Source of the DNA: Acidobacteriota bacterium
GTDB taxonomy: Bacteria; Acidobacteriota; Vicinamibacteria; Vicinamibacterales; UBA2999
DNA: 64,000 nucleotides
Direction of reading: 5' to 3'
NCBI GenBank assembly: GCA_018000455.1
Contig: JAGNJW010000002.1
Coordinates: forward strand, 287,032-351,031
Below the pieces are notes generated by a model. That model was not told the DNA's origin and made no database searches. It saw only the letters and a list, made by a program, of their open reading frames with translations. Both the position numbers and the translations under genes were made by a program. Each line of letters starts with the position of its first letter. Position 1 is the stretch's first letter. Below, in pieces: positions 48,396-55,756 of this stretch.

Positions 48396-48775
48396 TGGCC
48401 ACCTCCTGGAAGGTACGCGCGGCCGCCGTCGTGGGGGCGGTCTTTGGCGGGCTCGGCATCGTCGCCGGCACTCGCGTGCTGACGGGGCTCGACACGCCGG
48501 ACTACACGGTGCTGCCGTGGCTCGTCGTCTACAACGTCGTCGCGGGCGTCGTCGGCGTCGGCGTCGGGCTCGGCGTGTGGCAACGGCGAGGCTGGGCGGC
48601 CACGGCGGCCCTGGCCCTGGCAGGCGGGCACGCCGCGGTGCTCATGGCCCTGGCTGCCCGCCTCGCCGTCGGCGGCGAGGTGGCCAACGACAGCCTGATG
48701 GCGATGACGCTCAGGGTGATCGTGTGGTCAGGCATCGCCTGGATCGCGCAGCGGGCCGGTCGATCCAGGGGCTGA
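48395..48775 (+). CDS. Small polytopic membrane protein coupled to the previous gene
   Basis: A 126-residue protein with about four membrane helices (VRAAAVVGAVFGGLGIVAGT, VYNVVAGVVGVGVGLGVW, ALALAGGHAAVLMALAARLA, RVIVWSGIAWIAQ). No family is recognised. Its ATG at 48395 overlaps the upstream TGA. A conserved-looking His (GGHAAVL) and Trp residues lie near the membrane. The 3' end overlaps the convergent sigma-factor gene by 48 bp, which is long for convergent genes. Confidence 0.65.
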   Translation: MATSWKVRAAAVVGAVFGGLGIVAGTRVLTGLDTPDYTVLPWLVVYNVVAGVVGVGVGLGVWQRRGWAATAALALAGGHAAVLMALAARLAVGGEVANDSLMAMTLRVIVWSGIAWIAQRAGRSRG

Positions 48776-49627
48776 AAGGGCGACGGGCACCTCGTCGGCG
48801 AGGCAGGCACGCAAGGCTTCCCGCACGCGCCGCTGGGTCGAGGCCGGCACGACTGGCAGCGCCGAGGCGCGGCAGGCGCCGAGCGCCGCCTTCAACGAGT
48901 CGCACGCGCTTTGGCACGACGGACACGCCGACAGATGCGCCTCCAGGCTGGCGCACGTCTCGGCCGACAGGTCGCCCTCGAGGTGCTTCGAGAGGCTGGT
49001 CAGCACGTCCGGGCAGCCCCGAGCGCCGGCCGCCCGGGCCCCCGCCGCGAGATCCCTCGGCGCCAGCGCTTCTCGCACGGCCAGGCGGGCGCGATGCAGC
49101 CGGCTCTTGACGGCCGCCACACTCAGCCCCAGCGCCGCGGCGGCGTCAGGCGCGCTCAGGCCCTCCACATCGCGGAGCAGCAACACCACGCGTTGGGCCG
49201 GCGGCAAGGCACGAATGGCCGCGTAGAGCGCCGTACGCATCTCTCCGGCCGCGGCAGCGTCCTCGGGGTTGGGCGCATTGGTGGCCATTCGGTCGCGATC
49301 GTGCGGCTCGAGCGCCTCGAGCGACGCCAGATGCTTCGGCGCGCCCTGGCGCCGCCGGCGCTTCCGGAGACAGGCGTGATGCGCGATGGCGTAGAGCCAG
49401 GTCGAGAGCGACGACTCAGCGCGGTAGGTCTTCAGCGAACGCACCATCGCCATCAGCGTGTCCTGAAGCACGTCGCGGGCGTCCTCGACGTCGTGACACA
49501 TGGTCATGCCGAAGCGGAACAGACGGGGCTCGTAGCGCGTCACGAGGACGTCGAGGGCGGTCGCATCACCGTCGTGCACGGCGGCGAGCAGATCGCGATC
49601 GGACGGCGTCACCAGCGTTTCACCCAT
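48728..49627 (-). CDS. ECF sigma factor with fused zinc anti-sigma (zf-HC2) domain
   Basis: A 299-residue protein. Sigma region 2 is about 10-85 (LVTRYEPRLFRFGMTMCHDV, then EDARDVLQDTLMAMVRSL) and region 4 about 130-185 (LPPAQRVVLLLRDVEGLSAP, then DAAAALGLSVAAVKSRLHRA). A C-terminal domain (about 205-250, CPDVLTSLSKHLEGDL, then HLSACPSCQSACD) has the HxxxCxxC zinc motif of ZAS anti-sigma factors, here in cis. Such fusions may be self-inhibiting and redox- or zinc-sensitive. The ATG at 49627 follows TATGAT by seven bases. Target genes are unknown; the divergent ferritin-like gene begins 108 bp away. Confidence 0.88.
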   Translation of the reverse strand: MGETLVTPSDRDLLAAVHDGDATALDVLVTRYEPRLFRFGMTMCHDVEDARDVLQDTLMAMVRSLKTYRAESSLSTWLYAIAHHACLRKRRRRQGAPKHLASLEALEPHDRDRMATNAPNPEDAAAAGEMRTALYAAIRALPPAQRVVLLLRDVEGLSAPDAAAALGLSVAAVKSRLHRARLAVREALAPRDLAAGARAAGARGCPDVLTSLSKHLEGDLSAETCASLEAHLSACPSCQSACDSLKAALGACRASALPVVPASTQRRVREALRACLADEVPVALSAPGSTGPLRDPGDA

Positions 49628-49634
49628 GCCGTCG

Positions 49635-49640
49635 ATCATA
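49635..49640 (-). promoter_or_regulatory. -10 element TATGAT for the ECF sigma gene
   Basis: TATGAT on the minus strand, seven bases (cgacggc), then the ATG at 49627. It favours that ATG over the in-frame ATGs at 49639 and 49645, which lie in or before the hexamer. Confidence 0.45.
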
Positions 49641-49735
49641 CCCACGACGGAGGTGGCGGCCTGCGGCGAAGTGTCACCCCACCGCCGGTGAATCCTTGGG
49701 CGCGGACCTGCCTCACACGGAGCGGGAGGCTCATC

Positions 49736-50233
49736 ATGATCAGACCAGCTCTCTGGACATTGGCGCTTGGAATCGCAGTGGGTGGAGCCGCCGCCTGCGA
49801 CACCACGACGTCGCCCACGGCGCCGACCACGACCCTGACCGCGACGCTCAGCGACGCGCTAGTGCGGGCGATTCAGGACGAATACCGCGCCGAGGCCATC
49901 TACCAGGGTGTGCTGAACGATTTCGGCCTGGTGGTCCCGTTCGCCAACGTCTTGACCGCCGAAGAGCGGCACTCCGCCGCCATCGGCCGGCTGTACGCCA
50001 ATCGCGGTACGGCTGTGCCGGCGAGCACGTGGAGTGTGGACACGGTGCCGCACTTCAGCGGCATCGTGGCGGCGTGTGCGGCGGGCATCGTTGCCGAGCG
50101 GGAGAACATCGCCATCTACGACGACCTGCTGCGCGGGGATCTTCCGGACGACGTCCGGCAGGTGTTTTCGAGCAACCGCCGCGCCTCGCTCGAGAACCAC
50201 CTGCCCGCGTTCGAACGTTGCGCCCAGCCGTGA
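49736..50233 (+). CDS. DUF2202/ferritin-like lipoprotein
   Basis: A 165-residue protein with a lipoprotein signal (LWTLALGIAVGGAAAC) and a four-helix ferritin-like domain of the DUF2202 type. Acidic and histidine positions that could bind two metals occur in IQDEYRAEAIYQGVL, LTAEERHSAAIGRL and VAERENIAIYDDLLRG. The last helix has NRRASLENHLPAFERC. It is exported and anchored. Role unknown: metal storage, oxidase or stress protein are all possible. GGGAGG is before the ATG. It is divergent from the ECF sigma factor, which may control it. Confidence 0.82.
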   Translation: MIRPALWTLALGIAVGGAAACDTTTSPTAPTTTLTATLSDALVRAIQDEYRAEAIYQGVLNDFGLVVPFANVLTAEERHSAAIGRLYANRGTAVPASTWSVDTVPHFSGIVAACAAGIVAERENIAIYDDLLRGDLPDDVRQVFSSNRRASLENHLPAFERCAQP

Positions 50234-50370
50234 TGAGACGTTGTTGACGCCGTCAACCAGCAGAGCGGCGCCGCCAAGCGCTGACCAAGGCTCGACGGTG
50301 TCCTGACGATCTCATACGGTCGTGCAGGAGCGACTGGCTCTCTGGTTCTTCCCTCGCCGCCGCGGCAGTG

Positions 50371-52272
50371 TCAGAAGTCATGAATCACCGCGGGAGGAAA
50401 GGCGGCCCGCAAGGCATTCAGCATGGCCAGCACGTCAATGACCTCCTGGGCGATCGCGCCGCTCACCGGACTGAGATGACCCGTGGCGGCGAAGCCCATA
50501 CCGATGGCGCTCAACGCCATGCCACCGACGGCACTCTGGAGGGCAATGACTCGCATCCGCCGGCTGATGTGCATGAACTCGTCGACCTTCTTGAGCGAGT
50601 TGTCCATGATCACGACGCCCGCCGCTTCGGCGGTCACGTCGCTGTTCTGACCGATCGCTATGCCCACGGTGGCGGCCATCATGGCCGGCGCGTCATTGAT
50701 GCCATCCCCCACATACAGCGTCTTGGCCGCGGCGGTCTCCTGCCGGACGATGGCGAGCTTCTCCTCCGGACTCTGCTCCGCGTACATGTCGGCAATGCCG
50801 ACCTGCTGCGCGAGGTAGCGGACCTCAGACTCGCGATCGCCCGACAGAATCATGACTCGCGTGAACTGATGCTTCGGACCCAGATGACTCACGAAGGAGT
50901 GACTGTCCGCGCGCGGCGCATCACGAAACCGGTAGGTCGCCGCATAGCGTTGGTCGACGACCACCACGCACTCGAGCCCACCCGCGACCGGAGGCAACTG
51001 ATCAGCGCCGGCCGGGTCCCGCGCCGTGAGCTTACCGCGACTCGTGATCTCCACCTGGTGGCTGGACACGGTTCCGCGCAACCCGTGCCCCGGCGGCTCG
51101 CTCACCTCCGTGGCCTCGAGGACCGGGAGCCCATCCTCGGTCGCCGCTGCCACGATCGCGTGGGCCAGCGGATGCTTGGAGTAGCGCTCGAGACTTGCCG
51201 CCAGGCTCAATACCTCGCGTCGCGCGAAGCCGGGAGCGATGAGTTGCTCCGTCAGCTTCGGCTCGCCATAGGTGAGAGTGCCGGTCTTATCGAAGATCGC
51301 GGTCCGACAGCCGGCGATCTGTTCGAGGACGACGGGACTCTTGACGATGATCGCCCGACGGGCGCAGAGAGAAATCGAACCGATGATGGCGATGGGAATC
51401 CCGAGCAGCAATGGACACGGGGTGGCGATGACCAGCACCGCCAGGAAACGCAGCGATTCGCCACTCAGTGCCCACGCGAGACCCGCCACCGTCAGGGCCA
51501 CCGGCGTGTAAATGGCTCCGAGCTGATCGCCGAGACGGCGCAACTGCGGCCGGCTGGCCTCGGACTCGTGCATCACGGCCATGATCCTCGCGTAGCGGGA
51601 GTCCGCCGCGCGCTGGGTCGTGCGAATGGTGAGCGCCGACTCACCGTTGATCGCACCAGAGATCACCGTCGAGCCGCGGGTCTTGGTGATCTGGAATGGC
51701 TCGCCCGTGAGATAGGACTCATCCATCACCCCGTGGCCGTCGATCACCACGCCATCCGCCGGGGCAATCTCGTGCGGATAGATGACGAGCGTGTCTCCCA
51801 CGGCGATCGCTGCCAGCGGCACGTCCAGGATTCTCCCTGCCTGTTGCCGATGGGCAATCGACGGCATCCGTTTGGCGAGCGCCCCCAGCACTGAGGACGC
51901 GCTGCGTAACGCATAGCTCTCCAGGGCTTCCCCCCCGGAGAGCATCAACACGATGATCGCGCCAGCGAGGTACTCGTCAAGGAGGAGCGACGTCACGATG
52001 GCAATACCGCCCAGCAGGTCGGACCCGAACTCGCGGTTCAGCAGCTTTCGAAGCAAGTCATACAGCAGGGGGAGACCGCCGATGGCGAGCGTCGCCAGCA
52101 GGGGCAGCTGGTGCACGGACGGTGTGACCTGGATGGCAAAGCGGAGGATCAGGTGCACGAGGATGCCGGCCACAGCACCCGCCGCGATGACCGTCGTCTT
52201 ACGGTGAAAGACATCTCGCGGTGCGTGATGGTCCGGCTCTGGAGTGAGCGGGGGCGGCGTCAGCGTGGTCAT
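50371..52272 (-). CDS. P1B-type heavy-metal-transporting ATPase with TPC signature
   Basis: A 633-residue P1B ATPase. The phosphorylated Asp is in [12 protein letters not shown], the A-domain TGE in [10 protein letters not shown], the ATP site in HPLAHAI (HP motif) and [14 protein letters not shown]. The metal-site helix reads [11 protein letters not shown], so the CPx signature is TPC, a minor P1B class for which nickel or iron export has been described in one rhizobial member; the metal here is unknown. No N-terminal metal-binding domain is present, only about 30 residues before helix 1. Six to eight membrane helices are seen. It looks less GC-rich by eye than its neighbours and lies beside an acetate kinase remnant. 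Confidence 0.9.
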   Translation of the reverse strand: MTTLTPPPLTPEPDHHAPRDVFHRKTTVIAAGAVAGILVHLILRFAIQVTPSVHQLPLLATLAIGGLPLLYDLLRKLLNREFGSDLLGGIAIVTSLLLDEYLAGAIIVLMLSGGEALESYALRSASSVLGALAKRMPSIAHRQQAGRILDVPLAAIAVGDTLVIYPHEIAPADGVVIDGHGVMDESYLTGEPFQITKTRGSTVISGAINGESALTIRTTQRAADSRYARIMAVMHESEASRPQLRRLGDQLGAIYTPVALTVAGLAWALSGESLRFLAVLVIATPCPLLLGIPIAIIGSISLCARRAIIVKSPVVLEQIAGCRTAIFDKTGTLTYGEPKLTEQLIAPGFARREVLSLAASLERYSKHPLAHAIVAAATEDGLPVLEATEVSEPPGHGLRGTVSSHQVEITSRGKLTARDPAGADQLPPVAGGLECVVVVDQRYAATYRFRDAPRADSHSFVSHLGPKHQFTRVMILSGDRESEVRYLAQQVGIADMYAEQSPEEKLAIVRQETAAAKTLYVGDGINDAPAMMAATVGIAIGQNSDVTAEAAGVVIMDNSLKKVDEFMHISRRMRVIALQSAVGGMALSAIGMGFAATGHLSPVSGAIAQEVIDVLAMLNALRAAFPPAVIHDF

Positions 52273-52289
52273 GATTCCCAGCCGCCGCT

Positions 52290-52600
52290 ACCTTCGATGA
52301 CCCACTCGCGCCCGCCGCCTCCGCATCGCGCGACGCGTGCAGTTCGATCCCGAGGACGCCCGACCCGTCGCAGAGACGCGCGCACACCGGCGATGCAGGT
52401 TCGCCGATACCGCCTGCGAAGACGAGCGTGTCCACTCCGCCGCCCGCACGTCAGCGGATTCCTGCGCGGGTAAGTCCCGCATATCGTGGGTGGTCTCCGA
52501 TACGCCGGGCTGCCCTGACTCGTGGTTGACCATATGGTGACATCGCGTCGGCGTCACACCCATTCTAGTGTCGATGCTGCGGCCGTCGCGCACGGCAGCC
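52290..52600 (-). pseudogene. ackA: Acetate kinase remnant, frameshifted and internally deleted
   Basis: On the minus strand two frames together match acetate kinase. From about 52599, AVRDGRSIDTRMGVTPTR fits the substrate-binding block, then the text skips the usual GLMMGTRSGDLDPG part and continues with HMVNHESGQPGVSETTHDMR and DLPAQESADVRAAE. A frameshift near 52440 leads to GVDTLVFAGGIGEPASPVCA and RLCDGSGVLGIELHASRDA, the C-terminal block. All else is missing and no single frame covers it. Bases 52600-52823 carry an unrelated-looking open frame on the same strand (LRAGLPFRSERWNEFTARRD) that I cannot identify and do not call. Confidence 0.7.
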
Positions 52601-52823
52601 CGACTGGCAGTGGGCGTCCCGAGGACTCCATCCTGGTTCATGAAGCGAACCACCAGCCCCGCGTCCCGACGCGCAGTGAACTCGTTCCATCGCTCGCTTC
52701 GGAACGGCAGGCCGGCCCGGAGCACGCCTTGGAATGGATCGGCCAGCACTGGCCAGAATGCGACGGTGATGCGCGGAGCGGTCGCCCGAGGACGGTCCCG
52801 CATGCTCAGCCACATCAGGTCAG

Positions 52824-54281
52824 TCAGAGCAACGGCGAACAGAGGCGCATTCCGGAGTCGAGCAGTCGCGTCCTGAGCGGTTGCGACTCGTAGCGCGGTA
52901 CCGAGAAGTCGACGCAGCTCTCCATGTCTTTTTCAAAGTCTGCCTCGAGTCTCTTCGTGATGTCCTCGTCATAGACGACCAGATTGGTCTCGTAGTTGAT
53001 GGAGAAGCTTCGGATGTCCATATTCGCCGATCCGACAGAGCAGACTTTCGAGTCGACGCACACCGTCTTGGCGTGGAAATAGGCACCCGTGTACAGCAAG
53101 ACTCGGACACCGGCGCCTGCCAGCTCTCGGGCGTAGGTCATGCCGGCTCGATACGCCAGTTGTCCCTCGGCCCCACGCGGTGCGATCATCACCCACACCT
53201 TGATACCGGCGAGCGCCGCCGCCTTCATCGCATCCGACAGACCGTCGTTCGGGATGAGAAACGGCGATTGCAGGTAGACGTGGTCGCGCGCCAGCGTCAC
53301 CAGCAGGATGTACGCCTTGAGGATGGCGTTCCATTCCGAATCCGGGCCGCCACTCACGACCTGAATGGGGAGCTTGGACGCGCTTTCTGCCTGTTGGGGG
53401 AAGTGACGCTCGTGAAACAGGTTCTTTCCAGTCGTGTTGTACCACATGGTCAAGAAGACCGACTGGAGCCGTAGAGCCGCCTCGCCCACGACCCGCGCGT
53501 GTGTATCTCGCCAGCCGGTGAACCCTGGTGGTCCTGACAGATGCGCCTCCGTCATGTTCAATCCGCCGGAGTAGGCAATACGTCCATCGATGACGGCGAT
53601 CTTGCGGTGGTTCCTGTAGCTGATCGTGTGCAGGTAATAGAGGGGCGAGTAGGCGTGCACTTGAATGCCGGCCTTGCGCATGGAGCGCAGGTAGCGCGAG
53701 CTGAGCATCATCAGACTCCCGACCGGGTCGTACAGAATCCTCACTTCGACGCCTGCTGCGGCCTTCGCGGCCAGGACCTCGGCGATCTGTTTGGTGAACG
53801 GGTCGGAGGCCCATTGGTAGTAGACGAGGTGGATCGAACGCGAGGCGGCACGAAGATCCGCCATCAAACGCGGGTATTTTTCGCGCGCGTCCTGGAGAAT
53901 CTCGAACTGGTTCGACAAAGTGAGCGGGGCGCGGGCGGATATCCAGAGCATCTGAGCCAGGCGGGCGTATTCGCCTACCGATGTCTTCGAGAGCTCCGCG
54001 AGAAGCATCGGCTGCTGCTCGGTCATGGCCGTCTTCCGCTCGACCAGGGAGGTGCCTTCGATGAGCGTATGGAGCTGATTCTTGTTGCTGAATGCCTTCC
54101 AGCCCCGGCCGAACAGGGTGTAGATGATGAGACCGCCAACCGGGAACCCGAGCATCAAGAACAGCCACGCGAACGTCGACTGCGGGCTGCGGTTCTCGAG
54201 CACCAGGAACAGAGCGATGAAAGCGGCGTATGCGGCCGCCAGCACCGTCAACATCTGCATCGCGTCCAAGGTCCAGTTCAA
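52824..54281 (-). CDS. cls: Cardiolipin synthase (phospholipase D superfamily)
   Basis: A 485-residue Cls-type enzyme. Two N-terminal membrane helices (about 10-60) precede two PLD domains with full HKD motifs: NHRKIAVIDGRIAYSGGLNM and HAKTVCVDSKVCSVGSANMD. It joins two phosphatidylglycerols into cardiolipin at the inner membrane. Length is typical. The start is a TTG (54281-54279), chosen because GGAGG is four bases upstream; no ATG gives the N-terminal helix. Bases around it look less GC-rich than the flanks. It is transcribed toward the ATPase and acetate kinase remnant. Confidence 0.92.
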   Translation of the reverse strand: MNWTLDAMQMLTVLAAAYAAFIALFLVLENRSPQSTFAWLFLMLGFPVGGLIIYTLFGRGWKAFSNKNQLHTLIEGTSLVERKTAMTEQQPMLLAELSKTSVGEYARLAQMLWISARAPLTLSNQFEILQDAREKYPRLMADLRAASRSIHLVYYQWASDPFTKQIAEVLAAKAAAGVEVRILYDPVGSLMMLSSRYLRSMRKAGIQVHAYSPLYYLHTISYRNHRKIAVIDGRIAYSGGLNMTEAHLSGPPGFTGWRDTHARVVGEAALRLQSVFLTMWYNTTGKNLFHERHFPQQAESASKLPIQVVSGGPDSEWNAILKAYILLVTLARDHVYLQSPFLIPNDGLSDAMKAAALAGIKVWVMIAPRGAEGQLAYRAGMTYARELAGAGVRVLLYTGAYFHAKTVCVDSKVCSVGSANMDIRSFSINYETNLVVYDEDITKRLEADFEKDMESCVDFSVPRYESQPLRTRLLDSGMRLCSPLL

Positions 54282-54800
54282 CGGGCCTCCGCACTAGTGA
54301 AGCCGGCACGGCAGGAACGAGCGCGCCTCGGCGATCAGGGCGTGGGGCTCGGCGCAACATCAATTCTCATAGTCGCGTCCCGGCCCGCCTATGGCACGCC
54401 CGCCGGCACAGTAGCACTGAAGGCACCCCAGGGCGTGGACCGGGCTGGATTCGTGCCGAGTCGCGACCCGCCAGCGGGTCGCGCGGATGCCTGACGACAG
54501 GCCGAGGATTCGAACCAGCAACCCTCCGGTTGACAGAAGCGACCCCGAGGTGTCACCGAGCGTGACCGATGACGACGAAGATGATGGCAGTCAATGAGTT
54601 GGGGGTGCTCACAGGATTCGTCAATACACGCCATCACCCGCGGTGAATCACCCTCGTTCGAAGGGGTTGCGTCACAATCGGAGTCACACAGCACCCCTAG
54701 TCGACCGTGGCGACTTCGTACCGCTTCGGGCGAACCGTCGATCCCGTGACGCCTGCTCGCAGAGGTGCCTACGCACCGAATCGGCGGTAGGATTGGGGAC
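54282..54800. other. Spacer with a tRNA-like 3' fragment
   Basis: No gene is seen in this 519-bp gap. On the minus strand, bases about 54545 to 54491 read like the 3' half of a tRNA: a CTGTCAA loop-like run, CCGGA, then GGTTGCTGGTTCGAATCC, the T-arm core. The 5' half and pairing partners for the anticodon stem and T stem are absent, so it is not a functional tRNA. It could be an attachment-site scar from an integrated element. Confidence 0.4.
54788..54793 (+). promoter_or_regulatory. -10 element TAGGAT for the toxin-antitoxin pair
   Basis: TAGGAT, seven bases (tggggac), then the antitoxin ATG at 54801. Confidence 0.45.
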
Positions 54801-55061
54801 ATGGCTCCGGTCATCGTGCAAGTGGAGATTCCGGGCGACGCGGTGGACGCTGGCGACGTGGCCCAGCTGAGTGTCGACCTCCGGCGCCTGTGGGCAATCG
54901 ACCAGGTGCGCCGGCATCGACTGAGCCTCGGCAAAGCGGCGGAAGTCGCGACCTTGCCCCGTGCCGCCTTTATGCATTTGCTGGGTGAACACGGCGTGGC
55001 CGTCATCGACTATCCCGTGGACGACCTCCGCGACGAGTGGCGCACGCCCAGCCAGCCGTAA
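54801..55061 (+). CDS. UPF0175 family antitoxin
   Basis: An 86-residue protein of the UPF0175 family, known as the small partner of DUF3368 PIN proteins. It has the helix pattern RHRLSLGKAAEVATLPRAAF, then MHLLGEHGVAVIDYPVDDL, which matches the ribbon-helix-helix-like core and toxin-binding tail. It likely binds DNA and its own promoter. ATG at 54801 follows TAGGAT by seven bases. The 3' end overlaps the PIN gene by 25 bases, the normal order (antitoxin first). Confidence 0.88.
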   Translation: MAPVIVQVEIPGDAVDAGDVAQLSVDLRRLWAIDQVRRHRLSLGKAAEVATLPRAAFMHLLGEHGVAVIDYPVDDLRDEWRTPSQP

Positions 55062-55549
55062 CGGTCGTCGCGGACGCCGGCCCGCTCATCTATCTCGCGG
55101 GCGCCGGTCTGCTCGCGCTGCTGCCGCAGCTCTACGACCGCGTCGTGACGCCGCGCGTCGTCTTCGATGAGATCGTCGTAGCGGGCGCCGGACTTCTTGG
55201 GGCCGGCGAGGTCGCGGCGGCCACATGGCTGGTCCTCGAAGACGCACCACCGTCCCCCGAGCTTCTCCGCACGCTCGGACGGGGCGAAGCAGCCGCGATC
55301 CCGTTGGCGGAACGCCTGCAGGCGACCATGCTGTGTGACGACGCAGCGGCTCGAGCTACCGCGAAACGGCGAGGTCTCCACGTGGTCGGGACGCTTGGCG
55401 TGCTGCTCCTCGCGAAGAACCGGCGGCTTCTGCCCTCAGTGGGTGCGGTCATCGACGCGATGCGCCAGCATGGGTGCTACGTCGCCGACGCGCTTGTCCG
55501 CGAAGTCCTCACCGCCGCCGGCGAGCCCCCGTCACCCTCCGGCGCCTGA
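55037..55549 (+). CDS. PIN-domain toxin (DUF3368)
   Basis: A 170-residue PIN-fold ribonuclease, DUF3368 type. VVADAGPLIYLAGAG carries the first acidic residue, RVVFDEIVVAG the second, GRGEAAAIPLAERL the third and LCDDAAARATAKRRGLHVVG the last set. It would cut RNA when released from its antitoxin. The GTG at 55037 overlaps the antitoxin gene; no ribosome site is visible, so coupled translation is likely. The last 10 residues are Pro/Ser-rich. A 207-bp gap follows before the first kinase gene. Confidence 0.88.
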   Translation: MAHAQPAVTVVADAGPLIYLAGAGLLALLPQLYDRVVTPRVVFDEIVVAGAGLLGAGEVAAATWLVLEDAPPSPELLRTLGRGEAAAIPLAERLQATMLCDDAAARATAKRRGLHVVGTLGVLLLAKNRRLLPSVGAVIDAMRQHGCYVADALVREVLTAAGEPPSPSGA

Positions 55550-55723
55550 CCGCGGCCGGGCTCGCGGCGTCCGCCACTCCAATACGCCCGGGGTCGTCGC
55601 GCCGTCCCGCGCCGGAGACCCCTCGGCTGCACGGGCGTCCGGCTGGACCGCTCTAGCCTCAGCCTCGGGACGACTGAACTCAACGAATTGAGCCGCCGAT
55701 GATCTCGGTGCGATTCAGATGGA

Positions 55724-55729
55724 TATACT
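55724..55729 (+). promoter_or_regulatory. -10 element TATACT for kinase 1
   Basis: TATACT ends 27 bases before the ATG at 55757. The GCGTTCG just downstream recurs in the same place ahead of kinase 2. No convincing -35 is found. Confidence 0.45.
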
Positions 55730-55756
55730 CCTGGTTTCCGCGTTCGGTCGGCCGCG

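Noticed and set aside
52600..52823. Separate gene upstream of the ackA remnant on the minus strand
   Set aside because: The frame is open and reads into the ackA text, but I recognise no family and see no start signal; could be remnant or chance.
54491..54572. Functional tRNA on the minus strand
   Set aside because: The T-arm core is convincing but the anticodon stem has no 5' partner, the T stem does not pair and no D-arm is found. Kept only as a possible attachment scar.
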